From contig NC_086248.1 in assembly GCF_021018805.1 (NCBI RefSeq), positions 50,411,485 through 50,475,484 on the forward strand: a stretch of 64,000 nucleotides of DNA. Reading direction: 5' to 3'. The notes beneath the pieces were generated by a model. The model searched no databases. It had not been told where the DNA came from and saw only the letters and a list, made by a program, of their open reading frames with translations. This DNA is from Prinia subflava. Taxonomy: Eukaryota > Chordata > Aves > Passeriformes > Cisticolidae. Shown here one piece after another: positions 26,281 to 38,601 of the stretch. The position numbers and the translations under genes were made by a program. Every line of letters starts with the position of its first letter. Within the stretch, counting starts at the first letter, position 1.

Positions 26281-26720
26281 TGAGCTGCTGAAGAGTGCAG
26301 TGGTGTTGGGGTGCTGCTCCCGCTGACTGCTGGTGGAATTGCTGAGCCTGCCCAGGCAGGGGCTGTCTCTGCCTGCAGGCAGCTGCCAGGGGCTGTGCAG
26401 GGGCAGCCCGGAGCACTGGGAGGGCAGAGGCAGCTGCAGCAGCCACAAAGAGGAAGTTTCTACCTGGCCAGGTTTGAAATCACACTGGGCTCAGAAGGTT
26501 TATTGCACCCGTTGCATCTGACTAAGCATGCTGTTGTCCTCCCAGTGAGCTCCTGAGCCCTGCGCTGCGATACTCTGCCTGCTGAGCTGGTACATCTCCC
26601 TGTGTCAGTGCCCAGGTGTGCACTTCTGCAGTGGCTGTGGTGCACTGACAGCTCTCCAGCCTCACTGCCCAGCTGTGGCTGTGTCCTTTACCCGGGCTAC
26701 CTCAGCCCTGGGCAGATGCC
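26281..26720. other. GC-rich block without a recognised gene
   Basis: About 440 bases are clearly richer in G+C than the surroundings. They are rich in CTG/CAG words and a GCAGGCAGCTGCC palindrome-like patch, with only scattered CpG. Open frames exist on both strands (up to about 81 codons) but none resembles a known protein. It could be a decayed repeat, an enhancer or an untranslated exon, and the sequence alone does not decide. Confidence 0.4.
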
Positions 26721-26834
26721 TAGCTGCTTTTATTGCTGAAAGGCACAATGAAACATCCGGGGTAGGAGCATAAGATGGCTTTGTATAAGTGCAGTCAAGG
26801 TTTTAGACTAATTCTGCAGGAGCTAACAAAAAGT

Positions 26835-26881
26835 AAATGTTTCCATCCGATTTACTACCATATAATGGTAGTAAAACATTT
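26835..26881. repeat. Strong AT-rich hairpin
   Basis: TTTACTACCAT (26851-26861) and ATGGTAGTAAA (26865-26875) are perfect 11-bp inverted arms around a 3-base loop. Beyond a one-sided bulge, AAATGT (26835-26840) can pair with ACATTT (26876-26881). The total is about 47 bases. It may be a remnant of a palindromic element or simply a cruciform-prone site. Confidence 0.6.
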
Positions 26882-28504
26882 GCTTGCAACCCTTGGCTCT
26901 ATAAACTTTTATCAACCCTGAAGCCATGTAGACCTTGCAATGTATTTGTCCACTTAGCAGCAGCAGTTGATATAGGTGTTTTCTTCCAGCATGGGAGCAA
27001 AGGTTGTTGATGATCTTTCTGTGACATTCTCATATTAATCCCTGCAGCAGACATGGTGAAAGTTGGCTTTAAAACAACAGTATAATTCAAAGTATATTTC
27101 CAGGGCAGAAGAAGTGCCAGTTCTACCGAGCAAATGATAGGGTGTATGCAGCAGAATACACCTTCTGTACAAGACAGCAGAAACCAGAAGGCTAAAATTA
27201 AGTCATAAAAGTTCCATTACCCATCAAACTTGCCTTGTTAGACAGTTTCTACTATTTAATTGTTTTTCATGAAAATGTCTTATCTTGTATTTTTATTGTG
27301 TAGGGTGCCTTTTGAGGTAAATGGGTTCAGGCACTATCTGTCTCCCTACTCCACGAGAAAAAGTATTTACTGATGTGCATGACCTTGTCAGAATTTATGG
27401 TGCTGGCACAGGCAGCTGGGCTGTAACCATAATTCTCTCCAGAGAAGGCAGAGGAGTTCAAGTGTTCAGGGTGACAAATAGGGCCATGGTGACTTTTCCT
27501 TCAGGAATAAGGAGTGGCAGCATTGTCTCCTTTAATCAGTGCAAACACTTTTGGTTTAGGTTAAAGATGATGTCATTTAGAGCTTCCTATTGCCAGAGTT
27601 TTGTTCCCTGAATTATTGCTGCACTTACACGACACCCATTGCTGCACTTACACGACACCACAATCTTAACCCATTGCTAACTTGTGATCTTACTCTTCTC
27701 TTGGACAGCTGCCTGTGTTGAGAGTAACAAACGTTTTCTTCTGAGGATTAGAGCCTTGCAACAATTTCTTTCTCTGAAACATGTTGGTTTTTCAGAAAGC
27801 AATATGTTCTGTAGCGATATTCTTTTTTGTACCTGAGAGCTTTCTTCTGGGTGCCCAGATGATCTAAGAAAACATGGGAAGAGCTGTTCTTGAAACCATT
27901 TTTTATTTATTGTATTGAGTTTTGAGTTTCAAAGTCTTCTGTCCTCTCTTTTTCTGCAAAGGACTCGACTCTTCAAAAGATGGAGTAGCCAAATAATTAT
28001 TTGAAATTTTATAAAAAAATAAAGAAAAGGAATTAAGTTGTAATTCCTCAAAATGATAATAATTTTTCTCAGTTTTATTATTGCAGGAATAATAATTTCC
28101 ACCAAAAAGCTGATCTAGTAACCAAAATAGAACTCTGTGTGTGATGAACAAGTCAAGGTTTTTTACCAGTTGCAGCATGGTAGCTGTTTCCTCTAGATTC
28201 CCAAGGAATGCTTCTCTATGGAGGTCTTCTTTCAGGACCTAGATTTTGAGACTGTGTTAAGACCTGAGTTCACCATTACTCTGCTTTTGAAGCAGTATGG
28301 AAGGCATATAACCTGTTCCCTCAAGGACCATCTGTTTTATATCAGTGCATTCTCCTAGATGCTCTGGTGGGCTGCAATGTTTCTGACAGTGCCAGTGAAG
28401 AAATGGAAGCACATGTTGGTGTCTAGGCAGATCCAAAACCTTCTGTGATAATATCACATTGCCTTCACTCTGTGTGCAGCCCATTTCCATCCTTAAACAC
28501 ATTA
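26882..28504. other. Unrecognised sequence with one small tandem duplication
   Basis: No gene is recognised. A 23-bp exact duplication lies at 27615-27659. Confidence 0.5.
27615..27659. repeat. 23-bp exact tandem duplication
   Basis: ATTGCTGCACTTACACGACA begins copies at 27615 and 27638, identical over 22 bases and separated by one C. Recent slippage-type duplication. Confidence 0.92.
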
Positions 28505-28690
28505 GTTGTCCCATCCCTTCCCAATCCAGCAGAGCAGTTAAGCATATGCTTAAGTCAAATTGCTGCTGGTCTGATTTAAGTAGCACTTAAACCAAGCACA
28601 TTCTTAAATGCTTATATGGCTGTGGAGGGATTGAAACATGTGCTTAACGTTCAGTGCATGCTCGTATGCTTTGCTGGGTGGGAACTCTAA
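28505..28690. repeat. Probable ancient palindromic interspersed repeat (MITE-like)
   Basis: The block has recurring GCTTAA/TTAAGC words, including a perfect 16-bp palindrome TTAAGCATATGCTTAA (28538-28553). The last part, ACATGTGCTTAACG...ATGCTTTGCTGGG, resembles an old palindromic repeat common in reptile and bird genomes. The identification is from memory and the ends are approximate. Confidence 0.4.
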
Positions 28691-29147
28691 AAATGGAAAG
28701 GGACTAAAGCTATTTCATTTCATTGTACTAGTGTTCCTTAAATGTGCTGATGACTGTTAGAATGGGGTAGTTTAGTTCAGACTGAGTTTAATAGGATTGC
28801 TCCAACCTATCAACTTTTGCAAGTTAATAAATATTTAAGGGTAGGAAATTTCATTGCTGGAGTAAATTTTAGAGGATGTGGTAAACAACAGTCACTGTAG
28901 ATGAAAGAATAGAATAAAACAGTTCATTTCAAAACAGTATGATTTCAGAAAAAAATTTATCTTGGACATTCAGCAAGGTCTGAATATTATGATATAAAGG
29001 GATAACACAAGAAATTAATTTGTACTTTCAGCAGTAAATGAAGACTATGTTTTTCATCAAGAAAGTATGAAATAAACTTCAGTCCTGTTTTGACTGGGAA
29101 AGTTCAATAATACCTGAATCAGTCATTTCCACATAAGTTTTCATAAC
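28691..29147. other. Unrecognised AT-rich sequence
   Basis: No gene or named repeat seen. Confidence 0.5.
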
Positions 29148-29440
29148 ACAGAATCATAGAACCAAACAATAGTTTGGTTTGGTTTGGTTTGGTTTGGTTT
29201 GGTTTGGTTTGGTTTGCTTTGCTTTGCTTTGCTTTGCTTTGGCTGGGTTTGAAGACACCCTAGAGATCACACAGTTTTAACCTCCCTGGACAACTTTCAC
29301 TAGAACAGGTTCCTCAGAGTCCCATCCAGCTTGACCTTTAACACCTCCAGAGATGGAGCATCCACAACTTCTCTGGGCAACCTCTCCCTGTGCTTCACCA
29401 TCCTCAAAGTAAAGAATTTCTTCCTAACATCTGCTCTTTC
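29148..29440 (-). mobile_element. CR1 LINE 3' fragment, minus orientation, with expanded tail
   Basis: It starts CAGAATCATAGAACC, then a pentanucleotide run. CR1 3' text follows in reverse: AGAGATCACACAG, CTCAGAGTCCCATCCAGCTT, GGAGCATCCACAACTTCTCTG and CTTCACCATCCTCAAAGTAAAG. It is truncated at about 29440, so only the 3' untranslated part is present. The tail has grown into a compound microsatellite. Confidence 0.9.
29172..29241. repeat. Compound (GGTTT)n(GCTTT)n microsatellite in the CR1 tail
   Basis: About nine TTTGG units pass directly into about five TTTGC units. It sits between the CR1 tail and the CR1 body, so it probably arose from the element's own 3' sequence. Confidence 0.95.
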
Positions 29441-29454
29441 AGACCGGGGCACAC

Positions 29455-29540
29455 ACAAAAATGCATTATTTGTATTGTATATTATATAATTTACATAATT
29501 TAATAATAAATATATAACATGTATAATCTTTGTATTATCT
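29455..29540. repeat. AT-rich low-complexity patch
   Basis: Short TATATAAT, TTTACATAAT and AATAATAAATATATAAC words with almost no G or C follow the CR1 fragment. Confidence 0.6.
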
Positions 29541-29670
29541 AATAAAAAACTATATTATTCACTTTGGACACTCTGATAATATCTTCTTAAAATGTATTCA
29601 AGCATTGTTATCCAAAAAGTTAAACTTTAAATACTTTTCATAATTACCTAAAAAGTTATATTTCAAATAC

Positions 29671-29693
29671 TTTTTTTTTTTTTTTTTTTTTTT
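29671..29693. repeat. Poly(T) run, 23 bases
   Basis: Uninterrupted T run. No retrocopy body is recognised on either side. Confidence 0.95.
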
Positions 29694-29954
29694 AAACAGA
29701 AAGCTCTCTCTTCAGCTATTGTGGTCCTCCTAGAATGTCTTGTTTTTCCTTAAGGCTTTATCTCAGGCTTATAGTTAAGCTTAGGAAATAGGATAAACAA
29801 AATTAATTCCCAAACCTTGACTTTATAGCAATATATTTCTTGTAAAGGATAAAAAGACTACTGAATAAATTCAGCATCAGAGAGGTGCGAGCCTAACAGA
29901 TTTAAACAAACTTAGTGGGAGCAGTTGGTGTGCTGAGTGCTAGAGACCTTATCC

Positions 29955-30155
29955 AGAGGAAAAAAAATCTGGGCTACAGAGAAATATCATGAATTTCAGC
30001 AGGGAGAAATGCAAAGTGAGAGGAGCATTGCCATTTACCAGTACTGCTGGGGGACCAGTTGAAGATGACTCTAGTGCAAAGGACCTGGTTGGTTAATGGG
30101 TGCCAAATTCAAAATGAAGCAGCAGGGAGCATTTCTGTGGTCAAAACAGGCTTCA
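29955..30155 (+). mobile_element. Diverged CR1 ORF2 fragment, plus orientation
   Basis: Phrases in CR1 order are TCATGAATTTCAGCAGGGAG, AAATGCAAAGT, CAGTACTGCTGGGGGACC and GCAAAGGACCTGG. These correspond to the segment between the reverse transcriptase core and the C-terminus of CR1 ORF2. Frameshifts have destroyed the reading frame. Confidence 0.65.
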
Positions 30156-33100
30156 TGTCATTTATTATCTGGAAAAAACCCAACTATGTACATGCAGTCA
30201 TTTGTAAACATTTTTTTCTTAAGTGCCTGACTGAGTTCTACACAACACCCTGTGTGTGAAATTAGCACGACTGCTCAGAATAATAAGTATTAATAAACAG
30301 GAGTTAATAGAGCAGGTTGATATGCCAAAAAAATTTACACATTATTTTCATGCAATGGAGATATTTGGGTATTGTATCTGATCTGATCAGATGCTACTCA
30401 GTAGATCTGATGCTACTCAGAATTTTCATTGATAGTCTAGAAGAATCATGAAACGAAAATGAATTTTTAAGATGACACTGGCATTACTACATTGGCAAGT
30501 GAACAGTGTGGAAGGGTCATATATTCTTCCTGATCACTGGATAGTTTAGGTCCTTTTTAATATTAGAATTCTTGCTGCCATTTAAAACAAATATATATAT
30601 ATCTTAAAATATATTCATTCCACAACTTAAAAAATTGGTGTTTTGTCTCAGTATCAATGACTTTAAAAAGAGGAATAGCTTAAAAATAGGTAAAGAAAAA
30701 CATGAACCTTGAATACATTATAAGGGAAACACAAGTAAGATACAAATTACTATATCAAAATGGAGGTGGCAGTCCAAGTTGATTTCATTCAGCATGAGAC
30801 ACTATGAAGTTATTCTAAATTTTTTATAAAAGGTAGGGGTCCAGAGTTTTCAAAGGAAAAGTGAATACCACAGTTATGGAATTTATTGAAGAATTGGAGA
30901 ACACTTCCATGAAATAATTAAATACTTAAATAAACTTAAAGCTTTAAACTTAAATACTTCCTTCAGGTACTCCTCATCTTTTGATTACTGTTGTCAAGTA
31001 CCAAAATGAAGACAGATATGAATACAATTAAGAAGGTGATGGTTTTGAGCAGTGTCTCTACACAGAAATTGCCCTGCTGATGTAAAAATTTTATTGTTGT
31101 GGGAAGATAATAGAAGATTGACAATGCTGTTTGCAAACACATTCAAGTGACATGAAACTGAGATAAAGAAGACCCCATATATCATTTTAATTCTTTTTTA
31201 GTCTTGTGTGTTGGAAAAGTAGAACATCGTTGATTAAATAATATAGGCCTGTAATAGAAACTCTGCAGAATATGCTTAAGATTCCTTCCCTGCTGTGGGA
31301 AAGATCAAAGCACAGTAGTAACCTGTGCTTGAGTAAATCCCAGATATACAGGCAAAACCAGCAGGTTCGGTGATCCTCCAGCATGGACTGAGCTCCACAG
31401 TGTCTGCCTTCCCTCTTGTGTGCCTCTGTCCAGGTGCTGCTTTGGGGATCCCTTGATGACAAGGTAACAAAAATAAAATTACCCTTCCTTTGTGGTTTTT
31501 GTGGCTCTTCCTGCAGCCTGCCTGTGCAAGCTCACACAATTGCCTCTTCAAAATGTGTCTTTTCTATGCTCTGAATATAATAGAGAAAGTGCTTTACAGT
31601 GTTCAGGTCTGCTAGATTCTCCTCTCTAGCTATTTTCTCATCCGGAAAGGGTTCTTTAGTCTCAGGGAGAAAAAAAATAGAAGTGATGAAACTGGAGTCA
31701 GACAAATTCAAAAGGTTGAAAAAACTCCCATTTTTTTAACAGCTAGATGGACTAGATCAATGGTAAAAGAAAAAAAAGACAAGTCAAAAGACATCATAGG
31801 GTCTGATTTCTCATTTTTCTGTTCAAGACTGGGTGTATGTCAAAACCTGTGCTTTAATCAATGTCATAAAATCTTTTATTAAACACCAGTAAGTGAGTTA
31901 CAGAAGGGTGACTTGGAGAAAATAATTTATGACATCCAGGGATTCAGAATAAATTATTTTATATAATAATATTTTTTTAATAATATGGTCATTATTTTAT
32001 AGTCAGAGAGAGCATTGAACAGCATAAATCTATTATTTTACCTGCCATTTTCTGCCTGCTAATATCCCAGCATGTGTCTGCAACTGAGAGAACTTTCAAT
32101 GTTCTACTGATCAATCGCCAAAGTGGTGCTCCTCAAGCATTCTTACACATAGTAGAAAGGCCTCCTAGTTATGTTTTTCATCACAGGACTCCATTTTTAC
32201 CGAATACAAAATATCAACATCAGTGTACAGTAATAATCTAAAATTTTGCCGTATAAAATACTCTTATTATTAAGAAGCTGAAGCATAATTTCCCCATAAT
32301 TATAATGTCCTTTCAGTAGCAAAAAGAATGAAAAATAAATAAAAATAAATAGTCTCAAAAATACCCAAACAAAACCTGCAAACAAACAAACAAAAAACCC
32401 CAAGCATATTGTACTATACTACTTAAAATTCATGTTGTAAGTACCTTTACCAGCTTTTGCATTTCCAATTGCACCAACCCTTTTATGTCATCATTTTTTC
32501 CATAAGTACATGGGCTCACATTTCCTTGGGGGACTGATGCCCTTGGTGTGTTCAGTATCAAAGTGACTCTAACTTAGATTTGAGAGAATCCTTGCCAATA
32601 CTTTGTGAGCTCACCCTTCGTTTTTATCCTTTGAATTTCAAAGGACTTGATTAGCTCACGCTTGTCAAATCCTCACATCAATTTGACTGATTTATTTTCT
32701 GACACTAGACAAGCATGTTTTTAGACCAAATATGCTTATCATGTAATAATTAAAATTTCCATTGCCCTCTAAAAACAATTGCAAAAGTAACCCATAAACT
32801 CATTACTGGAAAGAAAGGTTTTTCCTTTTTAAGTTCAAAGAGGAATTACAAATGAGAGTTCCACAAGGCTAATCTCTTGTGGGTGATACCTTGGTATTTA
32901 TACTGGAATCATACTCAACTGAGATTGAAACTGAAATGGAAGTCACATTTTGTGACTTATTATATGAGAAAATGTCTTCAGTGTTTTCTTTAGTAATGTC
33001 AAGTTTCACAGAAATCTTTCAAAGCTAGATTTCGCTGATCCTAGTCTGGGCTATGGACATTTGTAATGGAAAGCATTTTGATTCTTTTTGTTCAGAAATA

Positions 33101-33844
33101 TTGAAAATTTGCGATCATAAAAATACCTTAAATGATGGAAAACCTTTTATTCTAGTTGCTATTTAAGACTGTGTGAAATATCTACTCTGTGGTACGTATT
33201 TCAGTACTGATTGTTTAAAATCTTATATTTGAAGACATTCTAAATTTGCACATTTGAATTTATAATTCTTTCATGGATAAAATTAAATCACAGATTGTGC
33301 TTTGGCAACATGATAAATCACTTATTTTATCATGATTGAGGTACAACATCACTTTGTCAATCAAATATTCTTGTTGAAAGATTTTTTAATGCTGCCGCTT
33401 CTCTAACAATATCTCTAAGTCATCTGTGTTCTTTATATTCTCTCTTCCATATAGCTGGAATTGTTATTCTTCCTTCAGTTTATTTTTCCTGAGCTATTTG
33501 GTGTAGAAAAACTCAGATGACAACAGATGCATGTGATCATATTCCTGACGTCACAGTAAAAGATGACATATTATTTTCTTAGTGATTATTTGGAAAGGTC
33601 AAAATTTTAGATGTGGAGTAAAATACTTCCATTACAACTAAAGTTGTTTGAGTGAATGACTAACACAAAGCCTAGCAACGTGAAATGGAATATGAGATAT
33701 AATTTGGCTTTCTTTGTTTATTTACTCCCACTGGGGCCTAAGAGTGTTTTTTGGTTTGAATGGTTTCATTACACCAATTTGAGACCTATCCAGCTTCTTC
33801 TGTGGCAGTAAATAGTACCCTCTTCTGCACCCTCAGAAATAAGT
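30156..33844. other. AT-rich sequence, no gene recognised
   Basis: No exon or named element is supported. A 19-bp period duplication of GATGCTACTCAG lies at 30390-30420, a TATATATAT run near 30592 and an A/C-rich AAACAAAC patch at 32380-32400. Confidence 0.55.
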
Positions 33845-34600
33845 TTATAGAACCATAGAATCATAGAATGATTTGAGTTGAAAAGAAAGATGATCTTGAA
33901 GATCATCTAGTTCCAATCCCCTGCTATGGACATGCACACCTTTTACTAGATCAAATTGCTCAGAGCCCCATCCAACCTCCCCTTGAGTGCTTCTGGGGTT
34001 GGGGCACCCACAGCTTCTCTGGGCAACCTCTTCCAGTGCCTCACCAATCTCACAGGAAAGAAATATCTTCTTCATATCTAATCTAAATGTTTCAGTTTAA
34101 AGATATTTCCATTTATCTTATCGCTCTATGCCCTCCAAAGAAGTCCCTCTCCAGCTCTCTAAAGGTAGCCCCCGTTAGGAAGTAGATGGTGCTCTAAGGT
34201 TCTCCGTGTAGCTTTCTCTTCTCCAGGTTAAATAAACCAAATTCTCTCAGCCTGTCTGCACAGGAGAGGTGATGCAACCCTCTGATCTTCTTTGTGGTCT
34301 CCTCTGGACTTTCTTCAGCAGGTCCATGTCCTTGTGTTGGGGCACAAGAGCTGGACACAGCAAGAGCAGAGTAGGGGGCCACAACCCCCTCCCTTGCCCT
34401 GCTGGCCATGCTGCTTTTGATGCAGCCCAGGATACAACTGGCACACTGATTGTCATGTTGAGCTTCTCATCCACCAACAGCCCCAAGTCCTTCTCCTCAG
34501 GGCTGCCCTCAATCTGTTTTCCACCCAGACCGCACCTGTGCAGCTACATCTTAATCAACAACATGCCTAACCTAAATTTTAGGCCTGCCTGAAACACTCA
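33845..34600 (-). mobile_element. CR1 LINE 3' fragment, minus orientation, about 750 bp
   Basis: It begins AGAACCATAGAATCATAGAATG (the reverse CR1 tail) and then shows the CR1 landmarks in reverse. These are CAGAGCCCCATCCAACCTCC, CACAGCTTCTCTGGGCAACC, TTCTCTTCTCCAGG and the ORF2 C-terminal coding part. Minus-strand translation near 34247-34409 retains pieces such as LLKKVQRRPQRRSEG, but the frame is broken several times. It is 5'-truncated near 34600. Confidence 0.92.
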
Positions 34601-37600
34601 CACATCACTAGAAATGAACACTAACAGGTTTTTAACCCAGAGGATTATTTCTGGAGTTCTCAGCAAACAGGCTGGGTTTCCTTCAGTATTTGCCTCTAGC
34701 AGGTCTACCTATTTGTTTCATAAACTTATACAAGGTTAACTGAGATTATTGTGCGGTCACACACTGCTTTGAAATTGATTTAGAGCCTGGGTCTATCACT
34801 GCTGATTTGCAATGTTTGCCTATTTAATAAAGAAATAAGTGTGAAAAGCAGCCATCCTTTTCCTATTTTTTTTTCTGGAAAATTTTTCTTTTGCTCAGTA
34901 GGAAGCCTCTTCCTCACACTCCTGCAGCTTTGACACTTAGAAACCACTTAATGTCCAGCAGATTAGATTGTTTGCACATCCTGATACCTCCTACAGCTAG
35001 GAAATTTGGTCTTTTCCATTAATGTGTTAACATTTTTTCTGCACAAACTGCGACTCCATGAGTGGTTGTTGTCCCTGTGGAGACATGGCAGAAAGACTGT
35101 CATCTTCAATAACACTCTTTGAATCTGGAGTTTAAAGAGTTTTTCTAATAAAGGGGATAAGCTAAAAAACATCCTTTAGCTTTTTGCACTGTTTGCAGTG
35201 TGAGGCCTGAGCTCTGTGTGCAGCTGAGGGCTTGTGCATGATGTGTTTTGAGCAGCTGGAACTACTCAGAGTGCATCAAGTTAAAGACATACACAATTCT
35301 TTTCAGGACCCAACCCCTGAGAGGACTCCTGACATCTTATAACCTTCTAGCTTGGTTGCTCTCCACCCTGCAGAGCATGTCTGGGATTTGCACACTTTTC
35401 TGAGCATTTCACACAGATATTTCCTATTGGTGCTTGCTCCTTTCTGTAATGAAATATGCTTTAGAGTTCAGACAGGGAGAGAGATTTCAGTGTTGACATG
35501 GCTGGGAAGTCTTGAGACTTGCCATCTGCTACTCTGGTAGCTTTGAAATAATAATAGAAGTTTTTAGTAGTGGAAAGATATTAATTTACAATGGCAAGCT
35601 GATGTCAGAGGTGGTAGACTCTACCAGACACAGAAAAGCTGTAATGAAGGGATTATTTGACTCTATTACAAAGGGACAGTATTTTAATTCATTATCAGGG
35701 GTCAAGGGCTCAAAATGTGTTCTAAAATCCTGAGGGCAAGGATCTGTTTTGCTGTGCTTGAAACAGGCAAGCTGAAATTTCACTGCAACATAAAGGTGCT
35801 GTGTCAAGTGAAACTAAAGACCGCCTGGATCACTGAGTCCAACAGTGGCCTGGTGTGCATGTCTGCTTCAGAAGCTGAGTATCTCCTTTTGACTCTGTTG
35901 TTGATGTGGTTGGTGGTTTCCTCATAATTTAGGTAAAATTCTTTAACTTTAATTGAGGCGTTAGACTGAATTTGTCAAAGATAGAATTTATGTTGTAGGT
36001 CTAAAAGAATAAATAGTGACAGAATCAGAAGAAGAACAAAAGGAAAAGTTTAGGAATGCAAGGTAAGGGAAAAAAAGAACCCAAAAGTAAAAAACAGCTA
36101 AAGTAATTCTAATAATTAATTTTTCCCACTCACTCAAGATCCCGTCAGTCCTTTTGTCTCAGCTCACCTTGGCAGAGCTCTTCCTCCATTGTCATAGAAC
36201 TCAGGATCCCAGGCATTTGGCTTCTCTCATTTTCAAAACTATTTCTTTTATAAGATCTTTTCTGTGGAAAAATCACAATTTATTTGTACACATGTACAGA
36301 CACACAGAGAACCATTAAGAGTGGAGAAAAAAGCAAAATCACCTAGTAGATCTGAACAGAATTGTTTAACTATGCTTCTGTAACCCTTCACAGAGAAAAC
36401 TGTGGATCTAGAGTCTCAGCATTTTTATTTAAAACTGTTAAAATTCTGATAAAACAAGTCTCTCTACCCTCTTTAGTAGCAAGTCCTCATAATTTAAAAA
36501 TAGTTCAAAAGAAAAATGTTGTCAGCACTTGAATCATTTCTCCTTTTTTAATCATTTAAATTTCAAATGACTAGAAGCTTCCTATAGATCTAAAGATCTC
36601 ATTCCTGAAAATGACTCATATATGAGTAAATATAACACTACAAGGTATTAATTCTGAGATTTTTAATTTTTAAAAAAGGAAGAAATTACTTCCAAAAGTA
36701 AGTGTTAGTCTCATTAAATCACAGTCTTAAAACTCAGGATATGCGAGCATTCTGACTATAGCCTATGCACATCTAATTAATCCTCCTGACATTAATTATA
36801 GAATCATGGGATTTATTGAATTTTTCTTCTATGCAGGAAAAATGCCTTATTTGCGTAGGACAAATAAGTTTCAGGGATAATTCTGGCTAGACCAACAAGT
36901 GTCTATTAAGAAAAACACATCTCATCTCACCCTCTGTTAAGTGTTCTGAAGCGTCATTTTCTTCAATATGTAGAAAGTATAAAAATGTTCTAAAGATATT
37001 ACCTGAGGAAAAACCCTAAAGAAATTAATCATGTCCCTGACTCACGATTTAAATGATGTGTACAAAGATGTACAAAGTCCCTCACTGAAAAATGTTGATA
37101 AACAGAAATAATGAACCTCTGTTATCAAAGTGAATGTTGCATTACACATGTTAAATGATGAAGCAATTACAGGTTGTTTATTGATGCAGAAATTAAAGGG
37201 AGTATAGGCAATCCTGCTCAGACAGCTTTAATTTTATCATTTCTTAATATCTGAGCACTGAGGTTTGCAACCTTAAAATGTATTCCACTTCTATGCCTTT
37301 TTTTTCACTTAATATGCATGGGAAAAGGATCTTTATCATACAGACTTGTGTCATGATTCAAAATTAGTGACAATTTGTGATGCAGTTTATAACATTATTA
37401 GAAATAAAAGCTGGTTAGCATCAGAAATCAAAGATGGCATGGAAAAGTGATTATACAAAGCAGGTCAGAGTTTTAACAAATAACATACATAGTGTTTATC
37501 AGATAAGATGTATCTCCAGAGGCAAATTAATAAATGTCCTGATGAACATACAGTGTCTTTCTCAGCCTTTCTCCATATTGCCTTCTCACCTTTGGCAGTA

Positions 37601-38143
37601 GGTAAGCAAGAACTGAGATTTAGTTTGGTCTTTCAGCAGCCTCCAGCTACTTCTCATGCATCACTATTCCTTTTGGCAGCACTGACTTGATGGAACTCAC
37701 CTTTTAAAAAAAAGCCTGCTCCAGAGTCTGTTTTCTCATGACCTCATTTTTGCAAAAAGTGTATTTCTTCATAGCTCTCAAAACCCTGGGTTTTTTCCTT
37801 CACAAAGGTGGCAATTTCAGCTACCAAACTGCTGTAGCCTCTTGAGTGCAGCATGATCCACCTGCCAGTCAATCTATATAATGATATGTCACTGTACCCA
37901 GCAATTGATACAGCCTTGATGGAACATCCAGAGGCAAACAGCGTGCATTCCTCTTAATGTTAAAGGTCTGAATGCAACACAGAGAATCGTTTGAAACTAG
38001 AGTATTTTCCACCTGGTAGGAAAAGCCAGATGGGTGGAGAGACAGGCTAGGCATCATTGATGATGTCTGCTCTGTTAAGAGTCACCCTTCTCTCCCAGCC
38101 TTTGAGAACAACATATCTCAACTCAAATTAAAATAAGAACATG
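34601..38143. other. AT-rich sequence, no gene recognised
   Basis: No coding, RNA or named repeat signal. Short open frames occur on both strands but none is longer than about 75 codons or has recognisable features. Confidence 0.55.
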
Positions 38144-38149
38144 TTTCTG

Positions 38150-38580
38150 TGTGGGATTGCATTTTATGGAAATGGTTTGTTCTGGCTCACCCCTGGGAAA
38201 TGTACGGTTTATCCCAAGTCTGTACCCTCCCTGCAGTATCCTGTATCTGTAACCTCATTGGCTGGAGAATGTTACCGCGCCCTTTTGAACCTCTGTGATA
38301 AGAATGCTAAGGCAGAAGGCTCTGCCCCTCTTGCCCCTCTACCCCTGGAGGCGTCCGGACGCTCCTCTCTCCTCTCCCCCCCTTCCCCCTCCCCCCTCCC
38401 CTTTCCTTCTCCCCCCTCCCCTTTCCCTCTCCCTCAGTGAATAAACCCTCACCTCATCAGCACCCCACCGGCATCTGAGTCTCCTTGCCTGCAAACCCGG
38501 GAATACCACAACCCCAAAAGACCCCGGGGGTCTCTGGGGGGCACTCCCCGGGGACCTCCCCATAAATTTAAACAACAACA
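38150..38580 (+). mobile_element. 5' LTR of the ERVK-type provirus
   Basis: 431 bp, beginning TGTGGGATTG and ending AACAACAACA (TG...CA). It carries an inverted CCAAT box (ATTGG, 38257-38261), a long pyrimidine-rich stretch (about 38368-38434) and AATAAA at 38440-38445. No clear TATA box is seen. It would supply the promoter of the element. Confidence 0.93.
38440..38445 (+). terminator. Polyadenylation signal in the 5' LTR
   Basis: AATAAA directly after the C/T-rich block. The copy in the 3' LTR would be the one used for the proviral transcript. Confidence 0.7.
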
Positions 38581-38582
38581 GA

Positions 38583-38601
38583 TGACGCACCAACGTCGGG
38601 C
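38583..38601 (+). other. Candidate primer binding site, lysine tRNA-like
   Basis: TGACGCACCAACGTCGGGC starts two bases after the LTR. It resembles the complement of the 3' end of tRNA-Lys used by many class II retroviruses (TGGCGCCCAACGTGGGGC). It differs by two substitutions and one inserted base. Position and similarity support the role, though the mismatches leave some doubt. Confidence 0.6.
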
